From NCBI GenBank assembly GCA_039105265.1, contig JAPFFF010000002.1, forward strand, positions 7,130,001 through 7,194,000: a stretch of DNA of 64,000 bases. The letters run 5' to 3'. Origin of the DNA: Tritrichomonas musculus. Lineage: Eukaryota > Parabasalia > Tritrichomonadida > Tritrichomonadidae. A model generated the notes under the pieces. The model made no database searches. It saw nothing but the letters and a program-made list of their open reading frames with translations, and was not told the origin of the DNA. The stretch's first letter is position 1. Every line of letters starts with the position of its first letter. Made by a program: the position numbers and the translations under genes. Positions 30,801 through 40,100 of this stretch are shown here, piece by piece.

Positions 30801-32087
30801 ATTGGCTCTCAATGCTTGAATTAAATTGCATTGTTCACTAATTTGATTTTTTTGGGATTCTACTTGGAAACTTAAAGATATAATTTCTTTTTTCATTTTT
30901 CTATATTGTTTAGAATCAATTTGAAAAAAATTTGAATAATTTTCATCATTATTTGATTTGGGGATCATGGGAGTAGAACTCTGGTTTAGCGATTTCTCTG
31001 CAGTTAAAATTGATATTTCATTATTTGCTTTATCAATTATTTCTTCTTTTTCTTTAATTTGATTGATAAGACTGTTTTTTGCGTTAATTGAATGATTAAT
31101 TTGATCATCTTTTTGAGCAATTTCATTTTTTAGTTTGCTATTTTCTTCAGAAATTTTCATATTTGATTCTTTTAATATAGCAACTTCGTGGCTTAGATTA
31201 TTTATCTGAAGTTGAAGTTCAGAATTCGAAATATTATAATCAGCTATTTCTTTCTTAAATTTTTCGATTTGATTGAATGTAAATTCAATATCATCGGCTG
31301 CAATAGAATTTTGTTTAATCTGATGCTCAAGCTTTTGGTTGGCATCTGCATTCTCCATTTTTAAATATTTTATTTCTCTATTTTTATCATCAATTTGAGT
31401 TTGAAGCTGGACAATAATAAAATTTTGATCTTGGATCTGTTTTATTTTCGATTTTTGTTCTTTAATTGTCTTTTTCATTTGATTTAATTTTTCATTATAT
31501 TCATCTTTCTCATCGATTTCTTTTCGATATAAATTTGCGTTATCTTTTTCTAATTGTAATTGTTTATTTTGTTCCTGAAGAATTTTAATAGTTTGATTAA
31601 GCTGATAAATTTTTTTTTCATTTTTTTGTTTTATTTCAAAACTCTTTTCTGCTGGGATTTCATTGGATATCGAATTAAACCTTGAAAGAGGGAAATGATT
31701 TTTAGAAAATAGGTTTAAAAGTTCTTTTAATATTTTCTGGCGCGACTTATTCATAATAATTTGAAAAGATTGTGTATCCTGTAAAAATTGTTTCTTTACT
31801 GATGATATTTCGCGTTTAAAATTTGATATAAAAACTCTATTTTGCGCTATTATTATTGATTTTTGCATTTTTTTCTTCTTCGTGTTTGCATTTGAATCCC
31901 GTAAAATAGTATTTTGTGATTTGTAATGTGATGAATTATTTATATTGTTGAAGTCATTCATTGGTGAGCCCGAAAGATTAGTATCAAATTTCAATCTGCT
32001 TGAAAACATTTTAATTTTAAAATTGTTCTTCGGAGTTGTTTCATTTTCTAATGCTGTTTTCAACGCAACTCGATTTGAAGAGCTCAT
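27840..32087 (-). CDS. Long coiled-coil protein with an unidentified C-terminal globular domain
   Basis: 1415 residues, no signal peptide or membrane segment. Residues 1-110 are basic and Ser/Asn-rich. About 110-880 is nearly continuous coiled coil, rich in Glu, Lys, Asn and Gln. The last ~450 residues (about 950-1415) form a globular, aromatic-rich region that I do not recognise; distinctive stretches are KTLGGGRFIEKYSKLY, NNITNEPVSFNLQKGTVI and PSLHDLIDF at the extreme C-terminus. Such a layout suits a tether, golgin-like or cytoskeletal linker protein, but no family is assigned. It diverges from the small gene at 32292 with about 200 bases between the starts. Confidence 0.92.
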   Translation of the reverse strand: MSSSNRVALKTALENETTPKNNFKIKMFSSRLKFDTNLSGSPMNDFNNINNSSHYKSQNTILRDSNANTKKKKMQKSIIIAQNRVFISNFKREISSVKKQFLQDTQSFQIIMNKSRQKILKELLNLFSKNHFPLSRFNSISNEIPAEKSFEIKQKNEKKIYQLNQTIKILQEQNKQLQLEKDNANLYRKEIDEKDEYNEKLNQMKKTIKEQKSKIKQIQDQNFIIVQLQTQIDDKNREIKYLKMENADANQKLEHQIKQNSIAADDIEFTFNQIEKFKKEIADYNISNSELQLQINNLSHEVAILKESNMKISEENSKLKNEIAQKDDQINHSINAKNSLINQIKEKEEIIDKANNEISILTAEKSLNQSSTPMIPKSNNDENYSNFFQIDSKQYRKMKKEIISLSFQVESQKNQISEQCNLIQALRANLQQNENELNLINQYSRKDKSAMIRKEGQTLSLQNEILRLEGVIHQKDEFISKILENDQKRSSEFDRLQESLEEARNKLSQNEIQNDDHLSTEFKKISEQLKNSHIKINKLNLISEQQKFKIDELQQENDDLKTKLNRLSREISTFSDENLKLKEKLKNISKTYTLNASKMQKVIEFVKNQNSEISVENSNLMKRNQELQNLFNSSKEINEKLNYQVSQLQTEKDLLSQKVNFELEPLKNENFQIKSSLDHIKNHDIVMAEENQRLYTEIESLKKEKEAQKKIDDQKIIEINDELKKNEFENNEMKLELEKYKEIIHFIMNFYKVSSSSNIPDVLQKNQNELTKTKNELAKTLTEKIKIQSENKLLKLRIKSQENIIEKNESKIEELLKELQVLKDQNKELINNKLLISKYEKFCDDTIFKFLEEKENQFERLKNNRLFILTTYEEIQRKIEDLFNVNSKYDELGDLKIIINEKYLPGSIKSNLSSFSNILQKQVAVIDSENVDKYINAKPDFVMKIIETFKTFLNSNKTVKIVEHLLSQRPVSNHYPIEMTKVQPEYWNSPTKFINPLYSDEHAPIICNDENELHNVLDCIYYVKPDLDKTLGGGRFIEKYSKLYTQLRNEPFISIRSPNALGIQRNQDPDSLYVLVSREKLSIEEMYINKNFDPHQLKISNIKSLAKGRNKNECDNYRLPFFFIKINNITNEPVSFNLQKGTVIDVPMNQQPLFISETCSGTIKPNDSSCLSLKWCSMDKHAKSPYEDYRLTPFIFIVPEEYDFSDWPYSNLWWEKIQPDISKKISKTNELWDINIVGPNINRISTSDFSSEKYLPTKAGGVISDKLFEILNKFRDYDVDKIDSVVRSLHMADKKDAQNVMICTNQYGIVINFKENYLVIEKTESGVWDGGYVKKIADSNIYDNLYYIDYKIIPHEKTKISQIINGMKSDPKCYDSATYNSQDSRQFLLGTLGISIPTFHSGQILIPSLHDLIDF

Positions 32088-32291
32088 ATCAAAAGAGAAA
32101 AAAATATAATCAAAATAAAATCTATATAAAATTAAAATTGAGCCTAAACGTATAGAAAAAAAGAAAGTTATATGACCAGATTTTAAGCTTTTTCTTTAAT
32201 CTATCGTAATAAAACGTTTTATATTTGAAGAATTTTACTCTTATTTTTAAATTTTTTGCATTATTTTATACCTGTTAGCCAAAAGAGTCAA

Positions 32292-32975
32292 ATGAATAAT
32301 AAAGAAATATATGATATCAAAGAAAGCCATGAAGTTTTTCATATTTCAAAATTTTCAAAGAATGAGAGACTTTATCCATGGGAAGAGAAAAAATATATAA
32401 AAGCCAACAAATCAACCAACAAATCAAACAAAAAATCTAAAGCATATCAAAAAAGAAGCAAATCTACTTTTACACCTTACTTCAAAAATTTAAGCAACGC
32501 TCAACAATATAACATTTACCCTGTGCAAAAACCTATTTTTCCAACTCCTGTACAATTTATTTTCATTGGTGATGAAGAATTTCAAAACCTTCAAAACGAT
32601 CTTTTTAGAGAGGACTCAAAATATTTATTCCCACCTAATTATGTCAGATATATTTTGACTAAATTTTTTTATAAATGGAAGAATCAAATAGTATTTCTAC
32701 CAAAAGAAGTTAAGCTAAGACGAAGTAAGCCAAAAAAAGCTTACCACAATTCCAATGTATCTATTTCATTAAGAGAAAACGAAGAACATCCTCATAAAAT
32801 AAAATGGATGAATGACGATTATGAAGTATCACCAATTTCAATAGAATATTATTCACAAAAAAAGCTGAAACCAACCAAAGCAAGTAATCGTCTTTTTAAT
32901 GCTTCGCTTACCCAATCACAAATTGGAGATTTTCAAAACGATAAAATATGGAAAAAAATTATTTACCATTATTAG
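32292..32975 (+). CDS. Basic protein of unknown function
   Basis: 227 residues from the first ATG (32292), preceded by TCAA as before several other starts here. Lysine- and serine-rich, with a strongly basic stretch NKSNKKSKAYQKRSKS near residue 40. It has no membrane segment and no recognised domain. Features such as FTPYFKNL, a central aromatic/Pro-rich region and IKWMNDDYEVSPI may be short docking motifs. It could be nuclear or cytoskeletal; no function is assigned. Divergent from the coiled-coil gene at 27840-32087. Confidence 0.75.
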   Translation: MNNKEIYDIKESHEVFHISKFSKNERLYPWEEKKYIKANKSTNKSNKKSKAYQKRSKSTFTPYFKNLSNAQQYNIYPVQKPIFPTPVQFIFIGDEEFQNLQNDLFREDSKYLFPPNYVRYILTKFFYKWKNQIVFLPKEVKLRRSKPKKAYHNSNVSISLRENEEHPHKIKWMNDDYEVSPISIEYYSQKKLKPTKASNRLFNASLTQSQIGDFQNDKIWKKIIYHY

Positions 32976-33088
32976 CCTACTAATTTTCAAAGAAGTTATA
33001 AATGATATACTTTATAAAAATGGATAGAAATGATTTTTATCTAAATAATGGCAATTCACAAACAAAAAAAAAAAGCAAAAAGAAGCTA

Positions 33089-33454
33089 TTAAATTATCAG
33101 ATCAATAATTGACCTTAAAAAATAAGTATTACCGAAGTTGTTCATGATCTCTGTAGGAAGTACGCCTGATGAGAAGTGGCAAATTTTGAATAAGAGAGTA
33201 AGCGAAACTAGAATGAAAATGACGGCAAAGAAAAAAGGATGGGAGCATTCATTTGTGCTTTTGGATTGATATTCATCTTCATCATTGTTTTGAAATTTTT
33301 CTTCTTCGTTTTCTTCAGACGTCAAATCATCTGAATATTCTTCGTCTTTCCATAAAAATGGTGCTGATGTGCATATAATAGGTTCCTGTGCGAATGAAAC
33401 GTGCTTGTTTGAATGATAATTAGAAGGAGCGAAACAGCTTTTTAATTCTTGCAT
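33089..33454 (-). CDS. Small acidic single-pass membrane protein
   Basis: 121 residues from the ATG at 33454, chosen because TCATA (33455-33459, minus strand) directly precedes it. The N-terminal ~75 residues are polar and very acidic (SEENEEEKFQNNDEDE). A membrane helix (about 75-95, FFFAVIFILVSLTLLF) and a ~25-residue end follow. There is no signal peptide, so a type III or tail-anchored-like topology is likely. Family not recognised. Confidence 0.7.
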   Translation of the reverse strand: MQELKSCFAPSNYHSNKHVSFAQEPIICTSAPFLWKDEEYSDDLTSEENEEEKFQNNDEDEYQSKSTNECSHPFFFAVIFILVSLTLLFKICHFSSGVLPTEIMNNFGNTYFLRSIIDLII

Positions 33455-33459
33455 TATGA
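33455..33459 (-). promoter_or_regulatory. Initiator abutting a start codon
   Basis: TCATA ends immediately before the ATG at 33454, matching the trichomonad Inr and giving an extremely short 5' UTR (about 3 nt). Confidence 0.5.
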
Positions 33460-33703
33460 TAATATGAATAAACCAAAGTAATTTTGAAATTGGATTGAAA
33501 TTTTTCAAAATGAATTTTCTGGATATATTTGTATTTTTTTCATTGAATATTTCAAATATATATTAGTTTATTCTTTATCGAAGATATTTATGTACTTTAT
33601 ATATATATATAATTAATATATATTTGTCTATCAAATTGGTTTTTCAATAATCGATGGTTTTGGAATGGAGATAAATAATGACTTTTTCAAATAAAAATTT
33701 GTA

Positions 33704-34445
33704 TAGTGGTCCTAAAAAATATTGATAAGAAATTTGAGAGAAATTTTCATGTTTCATTGAAAAAATTGAGAAAATTTATTTAAAAATAATTTGAGAGAAT
33801 TTTAAAATTTCTTTCAAATTCATTCAAATTTAATGACCTATTCATGAATTTATGAATCAATTGTTGGTCAATCTTTTGACCTTTTATTTATTTGTTTTCT
33901 TTACCAAAAAATACAAACGAACGCTATAATTTAATCGCAAGTGGTTCTGCAATCGCACAATTTTAATAAAAGCAAAACAGCTGATGCATTAAGTATTTCG
34001 TTAAATTGCGTCAAAGCAGTAGCTAAATAGATTGATGAAGGGAGACCAGAAAAAACACAACCTTGCCGACCACAAATATTAACAAATGAAATCAAGTATT
34101 TCATATACGTTAAAGCAATAATGTTTCCTGAAATCCCTGGAGCTGAAATGGCAAATGTTTCCTGAACACAAATTTTATTCTTTATATGGAATAATCTAAG
34201 TTTAGCAACAAACAATTCTTTGATTGATTCTTTTCCAAAGAAATTGAAACAATGCCTCGAAGTGCAAGGCAATCAAGTAAGATTTTAATTTTAATTTTTA
34301 ATAAAAAATCAACTTTTTCAATTGCCGAAAAAATATTGATAAGAAATTTAACTTTTTAAATTAAAAATTTTAAAAATAAAATAACTTTTGTTAACGACGA
34401 TTAACTATTGAATTCATTTCTTATCAATATTTTTTCGGAACACTA
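33704..34445 (+). mobile_element. Decayed Tc1/mariner-family transposon
   Basis: 742 bp flanked by TA on both sides (33702-33703 and 34446-34447). The ends are inverted repeats matching at about 28 of 30 positions: left TAGTGGTCCTAAAAAATATT, right (reverse complement) TAGTGTTCCGAAAAAATATT, both continuing GATAAGAAAT. A third, internal copy of the inner TIR (34325-34347) is a perfect 23-bp inverted match to the right end. The interior carries a broken transposase fragment on the plus strand. Confidence 0.85.
33938..34290 (+). pseudogene. Tc1/mariner transposase N-terminal remnant
   Basis: The plus strand reads SKTADALSISLNCVKAVAK, then a TAG stop (34028-34030), then IDEGRPEKTQPCRPQILTNE. This is the paired helix-turn-helix DNA-binding pattern with a GRP(R)-type linker found at the N-terminus of Tc1-like transposases. 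A second in-frame stop (TGA, 34163-34165) follows and the catalytic DDE region is missing. The opposite-strand open frame (33931-34272) is a shadow of this remnant. Confidence 0.75.
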
Positions 34446-34447
34446 TA

Positions 34448-35136
34448 TGCCTAACACAATTTTTGAAAAAATATTTCCTAGCAAATTCTTTATTGATTTT
34501 ATTTTTATTATTATTATTTTTTAGCCACAAGTAATGAGATTATATAAATTATTTAAAAATATATATATATTAATTTTTTCGAAAAAATATATTTATTGAA
34601 ATTTTGAACTTTTGTTTATCTGAGAAAATATTCTATCAAAATTCAAAAAACATTGTAATTATTGTAAAATGAGTTTTCCATAAAATGGCGGTTATTTTTA
34701 ATATTGAATGTTAATTGAAAAATAAATTCAATTTTTTGAGAGATCTTCATAAAACATTCATTTTAGGAAATAAATTGTACCTTTATTTTTACACATTTTT
34801 TCTTTATACAAACATCAATTTGTTATTAATTTTAAATGGCTCAAGATTGGAAAATGTCTTTAAAAACAACAGCCATATCTTTTTTTTTTTATTCAAAATC
34901 TATGCATATGTATGTTATTTCACAATTCTATCTTATCAAAAATATACTTTGCTCATTATATAGAAATATACTGTAATTTAATATTCAGAATATTTCATTT
35001 TAAAAATATCGAGCATTGCTACTAAATATGCTTTTTATGTTATATCGAAATGATTAACTATTAGTTTATTCTTAAATTTTTTCACAAAAAAAAAAAAAAA
35101 ATGTAATACACCTAATCCTTTTTATTTAATATGAAT
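34448..35136. other. AT-rich intergenic sequence
   Basis: No gene recognised. An open frame at about 34715-34963 is Phe/Ile/Leu/Tyr-rich, typical of AT-rich noncoding DNA, and is not called. Confidence 0.55.
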
Positions 35137-36846
35137 CTAAAAATTAAAATCAATCACATTGTTTGCAAAAAACGAATGGTCAAATATTTCATCATTTTGA
35201 TAAATATGCATACCTTTTTGCACAAATTTTTGGATGATATCAGAGCAATTAGAATTGACAACCAACCTGTAAAGTTCTGAGTTTTCTGAATTAAATGAAA
35301 CACCATTACTAAGCATGCAATCAATAAGATCAAATCTACCCAGCCTAAAAGCTTCGATGTAAAGATCTGTTGAATCTGGTGGGTAAAGGTTGCTTTCTAA
35401 AAGAGCTTGTAAGACATAAAGTGATCCGTGGTGAATTGCGTTGTGGCATAAAATATATCTTCTGCAAAATGAAGGGTTTAAATATTTTTCATTAAAAGGA
35501 AGTTTTGCATATTTGCATAGATTTAGAAGTTTGATATAAGTGTCATGTGGTGTATCATTAGTATCCTCTTCTTCTTCATTGGATTCGATCTTTGAGTCTG
35601 GATATATCTCACATGAAGATCTCAATTTGGGTATGTTACCCATAAAGATGGATTGTGTTGCTTTATTTGGATTGTTAAGTTTTTTAGCTAAAGAAATATT
35701 TAATTTCTCTTTAGTATTCAATAATTCTTCATCTATTTCGATATATTTTTCAAGATCAACAGTTTTTAAAATTGGAAGCATAATATTTGGAATAACCTGT
35801 CGACTTGCTTGTATGAGTTCATCTGAGCTGTTTATATCTGCAAATTTATGAATTGATATGAAAATGTCATAAATTTCTCTGATATTTTTTTGTTTGTAAT
35901 TAGTAAAATATGCTTCTACTCTATTTCCGTTATTTCGGTATGCAGTTGATCCATATTCAAGAAGATCATAGGCTATTTCCAAATTTTCCTGTTTAAGAGC
36001 AACTAATAAAGGAGGTTCTTCATGATCTCCATAATCATTTGGGCTGAATCCATTTCGAAGCAAGTATTTAAGAATATCTCGATGACCATATATGGTGGCT
36101 GACGTAATTGGATTCGTAGCTTCAATTTGGTATTTAGCACCATTGTTAATTAATATTTTAACTGCATCTAAATTTCCAGATTTTGAAGCATAGCAAAGAG
36201 GAGTTTTGTAATTGTGCACTACATCAATTTTGGCTCCTTTCTCTATTAAATATTTAATTACATCAGAAGCTTTATAGATACATTTGCAAGCAATATGAAT
36301 TGGCTGTAATGAATTGACTGTATCGGATTTAGCTTGTTCAATATGGTTTTCAATATAATATTCAACAACCTTGAGATTACCATATAATATAGCTAATTGA
36401 AAAGGTGTCCTTTTCTTTTTGTCTGTAATTTCTGTAATCTTGCATCCCTTTATATTTAAAAACTTAATTATATCTGTGGAATTAAAAATGGCTGCATAAT
36501 GAACTGGGAAGAGACCTTCATTATCCTCTGCTTCATATTGTTCCTTTGGAATTTTGTTGAATACATCAAGAGATCCATAAGCAGCGGCATAATGAGCACA
36601 TGTGCGACCTGAATTATCTTTTGCATTTATATCTGCACCCATTTGGCAAAGCATTTCAATGCAATTTGTAGATCCGTAAAAAAAGCAATAATGAAGTAAT
36701 GTAAATTCTGTATCACCGAAGAGAGGCAATTTTAGATGCATTAATGCGTTTTTGTTATCAAGATATTCAACAATCACATCTAGCTTGTAACAATTATCTT
36801 CCTTGATTGCCTCAGTGATAGGATCAATAAGATCTTTCTTTATCAT
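35137..36846 (-). CDS. Ankyrin-repeat protein
   Basis: 569 residues. About seven to eight ankyrin repeats span residues 45-310; clear units contain FTLLHYCFFYGSTNCIEMLC, RTCAHYAAAYGSLDVF, LFPVHYAAIFNSTDIIKFL and TPLCYASKSGNLDAVKILI. A non-ankyrin middle (about 320-440) with an acidic segment (ESNEEEEDTND) follows, and one or two degenerate repeats occur near the C-terminus (HNAIHHGSLYVLQALLES). No signal peptide. This is a protein-binding scaffold of the large ankyrin family of trichomonads; the partner is unknown. Confidence 0.92.
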   Translation of the reverse strand: MIKKDLIDPITEAIKEDNCYKLDVIVEYLDNKNALMHLKLPLFGDTEFTLLHYCFFYGSTNCIEMLCQMGADINAKDNSGRTCAHYAAAYGSLDVFNKIPKEQYEAEDNEGLFPVHYAAIFNSTDIIKFLNIKGCKITEITDKKKRTPFQLAILYGNLKVVEYYIENHIEQAKSDTVNSLQPIHIACKCIYKASDVIKYLIEKGAKIDVVHNYKTPLCYASKSGNLDAVKILINNGAKYQIEATNPITSATIYGHRDILKYLLRNGFSPNDYGDHEEPPLLVALKQENLEIAYDLLEYGSTAYRNNGNRVEAYFTNYKQKNIREIYDIFISIHKFADINSSDELIQASRQVIPNIMLPILKTVDLEKYIEIDEELLNTKEKLNISLAKKLNNPNKATQSIFMGNIPKLRSSCEIYPDSKIESNEEEEDTNDTPHDTYIKLLNLCKYAKLPFNEKYLNPSFCRRYILCHNAIHHGSLYVLQALLESNLYPPDSTDLYIEAFRLGRFDLIDCMLSNGVSFNSENSELYRLVVNSNCSDIIQKFVQKGMHIYQNDEIFDHSFFANNVIDFNF

Positions 36847-37133
36847 TTAATATAGTATAATAAAATTTTTAAAATATTCCATTCAATTAAAAATTTTAAT
36901 TGAAAAAAAATAATTCTATTGAATTTATTAGAAAAATTGAATATAAATTTTTTGAAGAAAGGTGATATGGTTATTAGTTTTTAATAAAATTTTCCAATAA
37001 TGCCAAATGTTCAACATGAAGTCAGAAATGTTCGTTTCTAATTAATTAATTAAAATCATTGTTTAAAAAAAAATATACATTATGATAGATAAAATTTTGT
37101 GGAAATCGTTTTTTTCTATAAAATTTTCAAATT

Positions 37134-37138
37134 TCATA
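37134..37138 (+). promoter_or_regulatory. Initiator of the GAF/PDE gene
   Basis: TCATA lies 4 bases before the ATG at 37143 and matches the trichomonad Inr; predicted 5' UTR 7 nt. Confidence 0.55.
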
Positions 37139-37142
37139 GAAG

Positions 37143-40100
37143 ATGTCTAAATCTTCACTGAAATATTCTTTTAATCGTCCTAAACTTCACTCATTACAAG
37201 GATCATATTCAAATACTAAAGCCATCCATCAGCTTCCAAATATTATTCAACAAAATAACGCGAATATTGTGAAAAAACCGAAATCATTTGAAGGGGTTTT
37301 CGATGAACTAATGGACCGTGCTCAATCAGAGCCGATTTCTCAGGTAATAGAACTTTGTCTTCAGCCACTATTTGAATCGACCCATACGATTCTCTGGATT
37401 TATCTTGAAAATCAATCTACTTTATTTTCACCATCTTTTACGATTTTCGCTCCAACAGCAGATAATATTGTGGCTGAAGGATTTCGCTCGCGAGTTCCTG
37501 TCGCAATTCAAAGTCAAGTTTCTCACTCCTCTTTTTCATCACAATTTGATGCTCGAGTAATTCCTCCGTCGCAACCTCTACTTATGGTACCAATTATGAA
37601 CATAGATTCTAAGTCATTAGGTGTTATTCAATTTTCACGAAAGCAAGATAAATTTTTTACCAAAAACGAAATTGATATCGCAACTTCTCTTGTTTCTAAA
37701 TTTCAAACTTATTCCGGCTTCCTTTTTCCAGATTTACGCTCACAAATAGCTGCAGCTTCTGTAACACAATTTGATACCCTTCCTGAAGTCATTAAAAGTG
37801 TCTGCGCTTCATTATCAAAAATATTTAAGTGCCGTAAATCCGAAATTTGGCTTTTTAAGAAGAAAAAGAATATAGTATTAAGATACGACGATGATTCTGA
37901 TAGTGCACAATTTATTGATCCAGAAAAATGTGGTTGTGTCGGATATTCAGCTCAACATAATCAACTCATTAATTCGCATTCAGTTTTGGATCAAGAATCT
38001 TATAATCAAAATTCAGATGGATATCATGATGAAAATATCCTTATTAATCCATTACGAATATCATCTAAAAAAACTTGGTGTATTGCATTACGTGGAAGAG
38101 CCGTTCCTCCTTACTTTTCTAAAAGTGATGAAATTATGTTAAGAGCTGTTACTCCATTTGCAATCCGTTCTATCTCATGTGCGGTTCTTCCTTCGACAGT
38201 TGAAGAGCATCTTAATGAATACCAGCAGCGTTTAACAGCTCTTCTTGAAGTTGCAGAAGCTTTAAGTGGTGTTCTTGATCTTGAAAATTTATTTCCACTC
38301 ATTATGGATCGTGCTTGTAGTTTATTAAGTGCAGAACGGTGCTCTCTTTTCTTAGTAGATCCGATCAAACAAGAATTGGTCACTCGATTTGCAGGAGGTT
38401 TATCAAATTCTATTCGGCTTCCAATCGGAAAAGGAATCGTTGGAACGACTGCTACAACAGGTGAAATAATTAATATTCCTGATGCATATAATGATAATCG
38501 TTTTGATCCATCAGTAGATAAAAAAACTGGATTTCGAACAAAAGCTATATTATCATTGCCAATATATAATAATAGAGGTGAAATTGCAGGTGTCACCGAA
38601 ATGATCAATAGACTAGATGGCGGCGAGTTTGATGATAGTGATATTAAATTAATGCTTGGATTTAACGTTTTCTGTGGTATTTCACTGGATAACGCTAAGT
38701 TGTATAATGCTTCTCTAAACCTTGCCCGGCAATTGAGAACTTTTGTTGAATTATCAACGCAACTTAATCAAAAGAGAACAATTAAAGCTAGTATTGAAAA
38801 TATTTTAGAAAATGCTAGAGGAATAGTAAATGCAACAAGAGCATCTCTCTTTTTGAATACCAAAACGAATGATGATAAAAAAAATGACAAAAAGAAAAAG
38901 AAAAATTCAAAATCGAAAGAAAAGGAAGATAAAAAAGAAGATAAAAAGGAAGATACAGAAGATCTAACACTTTTGGTGACTGTTGGAAGTAACTTAAAAT
39001 ATGGATCAAAATTTGCGGCTAGAGCACTTGCTCAGAAAGAAATAATTACCTTTTCGCCAGGCGAAATCAATAGTGGCGAATTATTGACCGATAAAATTGA
39101 CCAACTCCTCTCAAAGCCAGATCAATTAAATATGCTTGCCGCTGGTTCAAGTGCTTCGCCTTCAATATCTGCTAATGGTAGTTCTTTTAACAAGAAAAGT
39201 AATATTTCTATCAATCTTAGTGAATCTCGTCTTTTGAAACTTCTCGACACAGAAACAACAAATGCAGATGAGGCAATTGAGGTAAATGAACAATTATGCG
39301 ACATTCCACTTTTTAGTAGCGAAGGTCAAGTCCTTGGTGTAATGGAACTTGAATCTTCTCATAAAACGATGTCAGAAGATATCAAATTACTGGAGTCATT
39401 TGCTATTTTTTCAGCCATTTCCATTGAACGATCTCAATTGAAAGATATTGCAACACTTGGTGAACAAGAGCAAGAGCTTCATCAGACAATTGCACCAGAT
39501 GAAGAATCGTTGACTGATAGGATTCCAGTAAAACTTCTTCTCGAAGAAGCAAAAGAACTTCATATTTATACAATTCAGTTTGATTCACCATCTTGGGATG
39601 GAATGGGGCACTTTCAGGTTCTCTTTTCTATTTTTCATCGATTCAAGATTCAGCAAACGTATAATATTACGAATGAGAAGTTATTTCGTTTCTTCTGCGA
39701 CATTCGTGACACTTACAACCCTGTTCCTTACCATAATTGGCGCCATGCAGTAGATGTCACGCAATTTGTCACATATGAAATGATAACCGCCAAATATGAT
39801 AAAATCTTGACTCAATTTGAGATATTTGCCTTAACTGTTGCTTCAATTTGTCATGATGCCAATCATGATGGTTTCACAAATGTTTTCAACGTAAAAGCAG
39901 AAACTCCTCTTGGAATTCTTTTTAAGAACCAGAGTGTTATGGAGACACATCATTGCTCTGTATCGATTGACGTACTCTCTAAACCGCAATGTAATTTGTT
40001 TGAAAATTTGGAACCACAGGATTTCAAGCGAATGTGGACAACAATCATCCAATTGATCCTCGCAACAGACATGTCGAAGCACTTCGAGATTCTGAAGACT

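Noticed and set aside
33931-34272. 113-codon minus-strand frame inside the Tc1/mariner remnant
   Set aside because: The plus strand reads a recognisable transposase helix-turn-helix with stops; the minus frame is its shadow.
34715-34963. 82-codon Phe/Leu/Tyr-rich frame
   Set aside because: Non-coding-like composition, no Initiator or domain.
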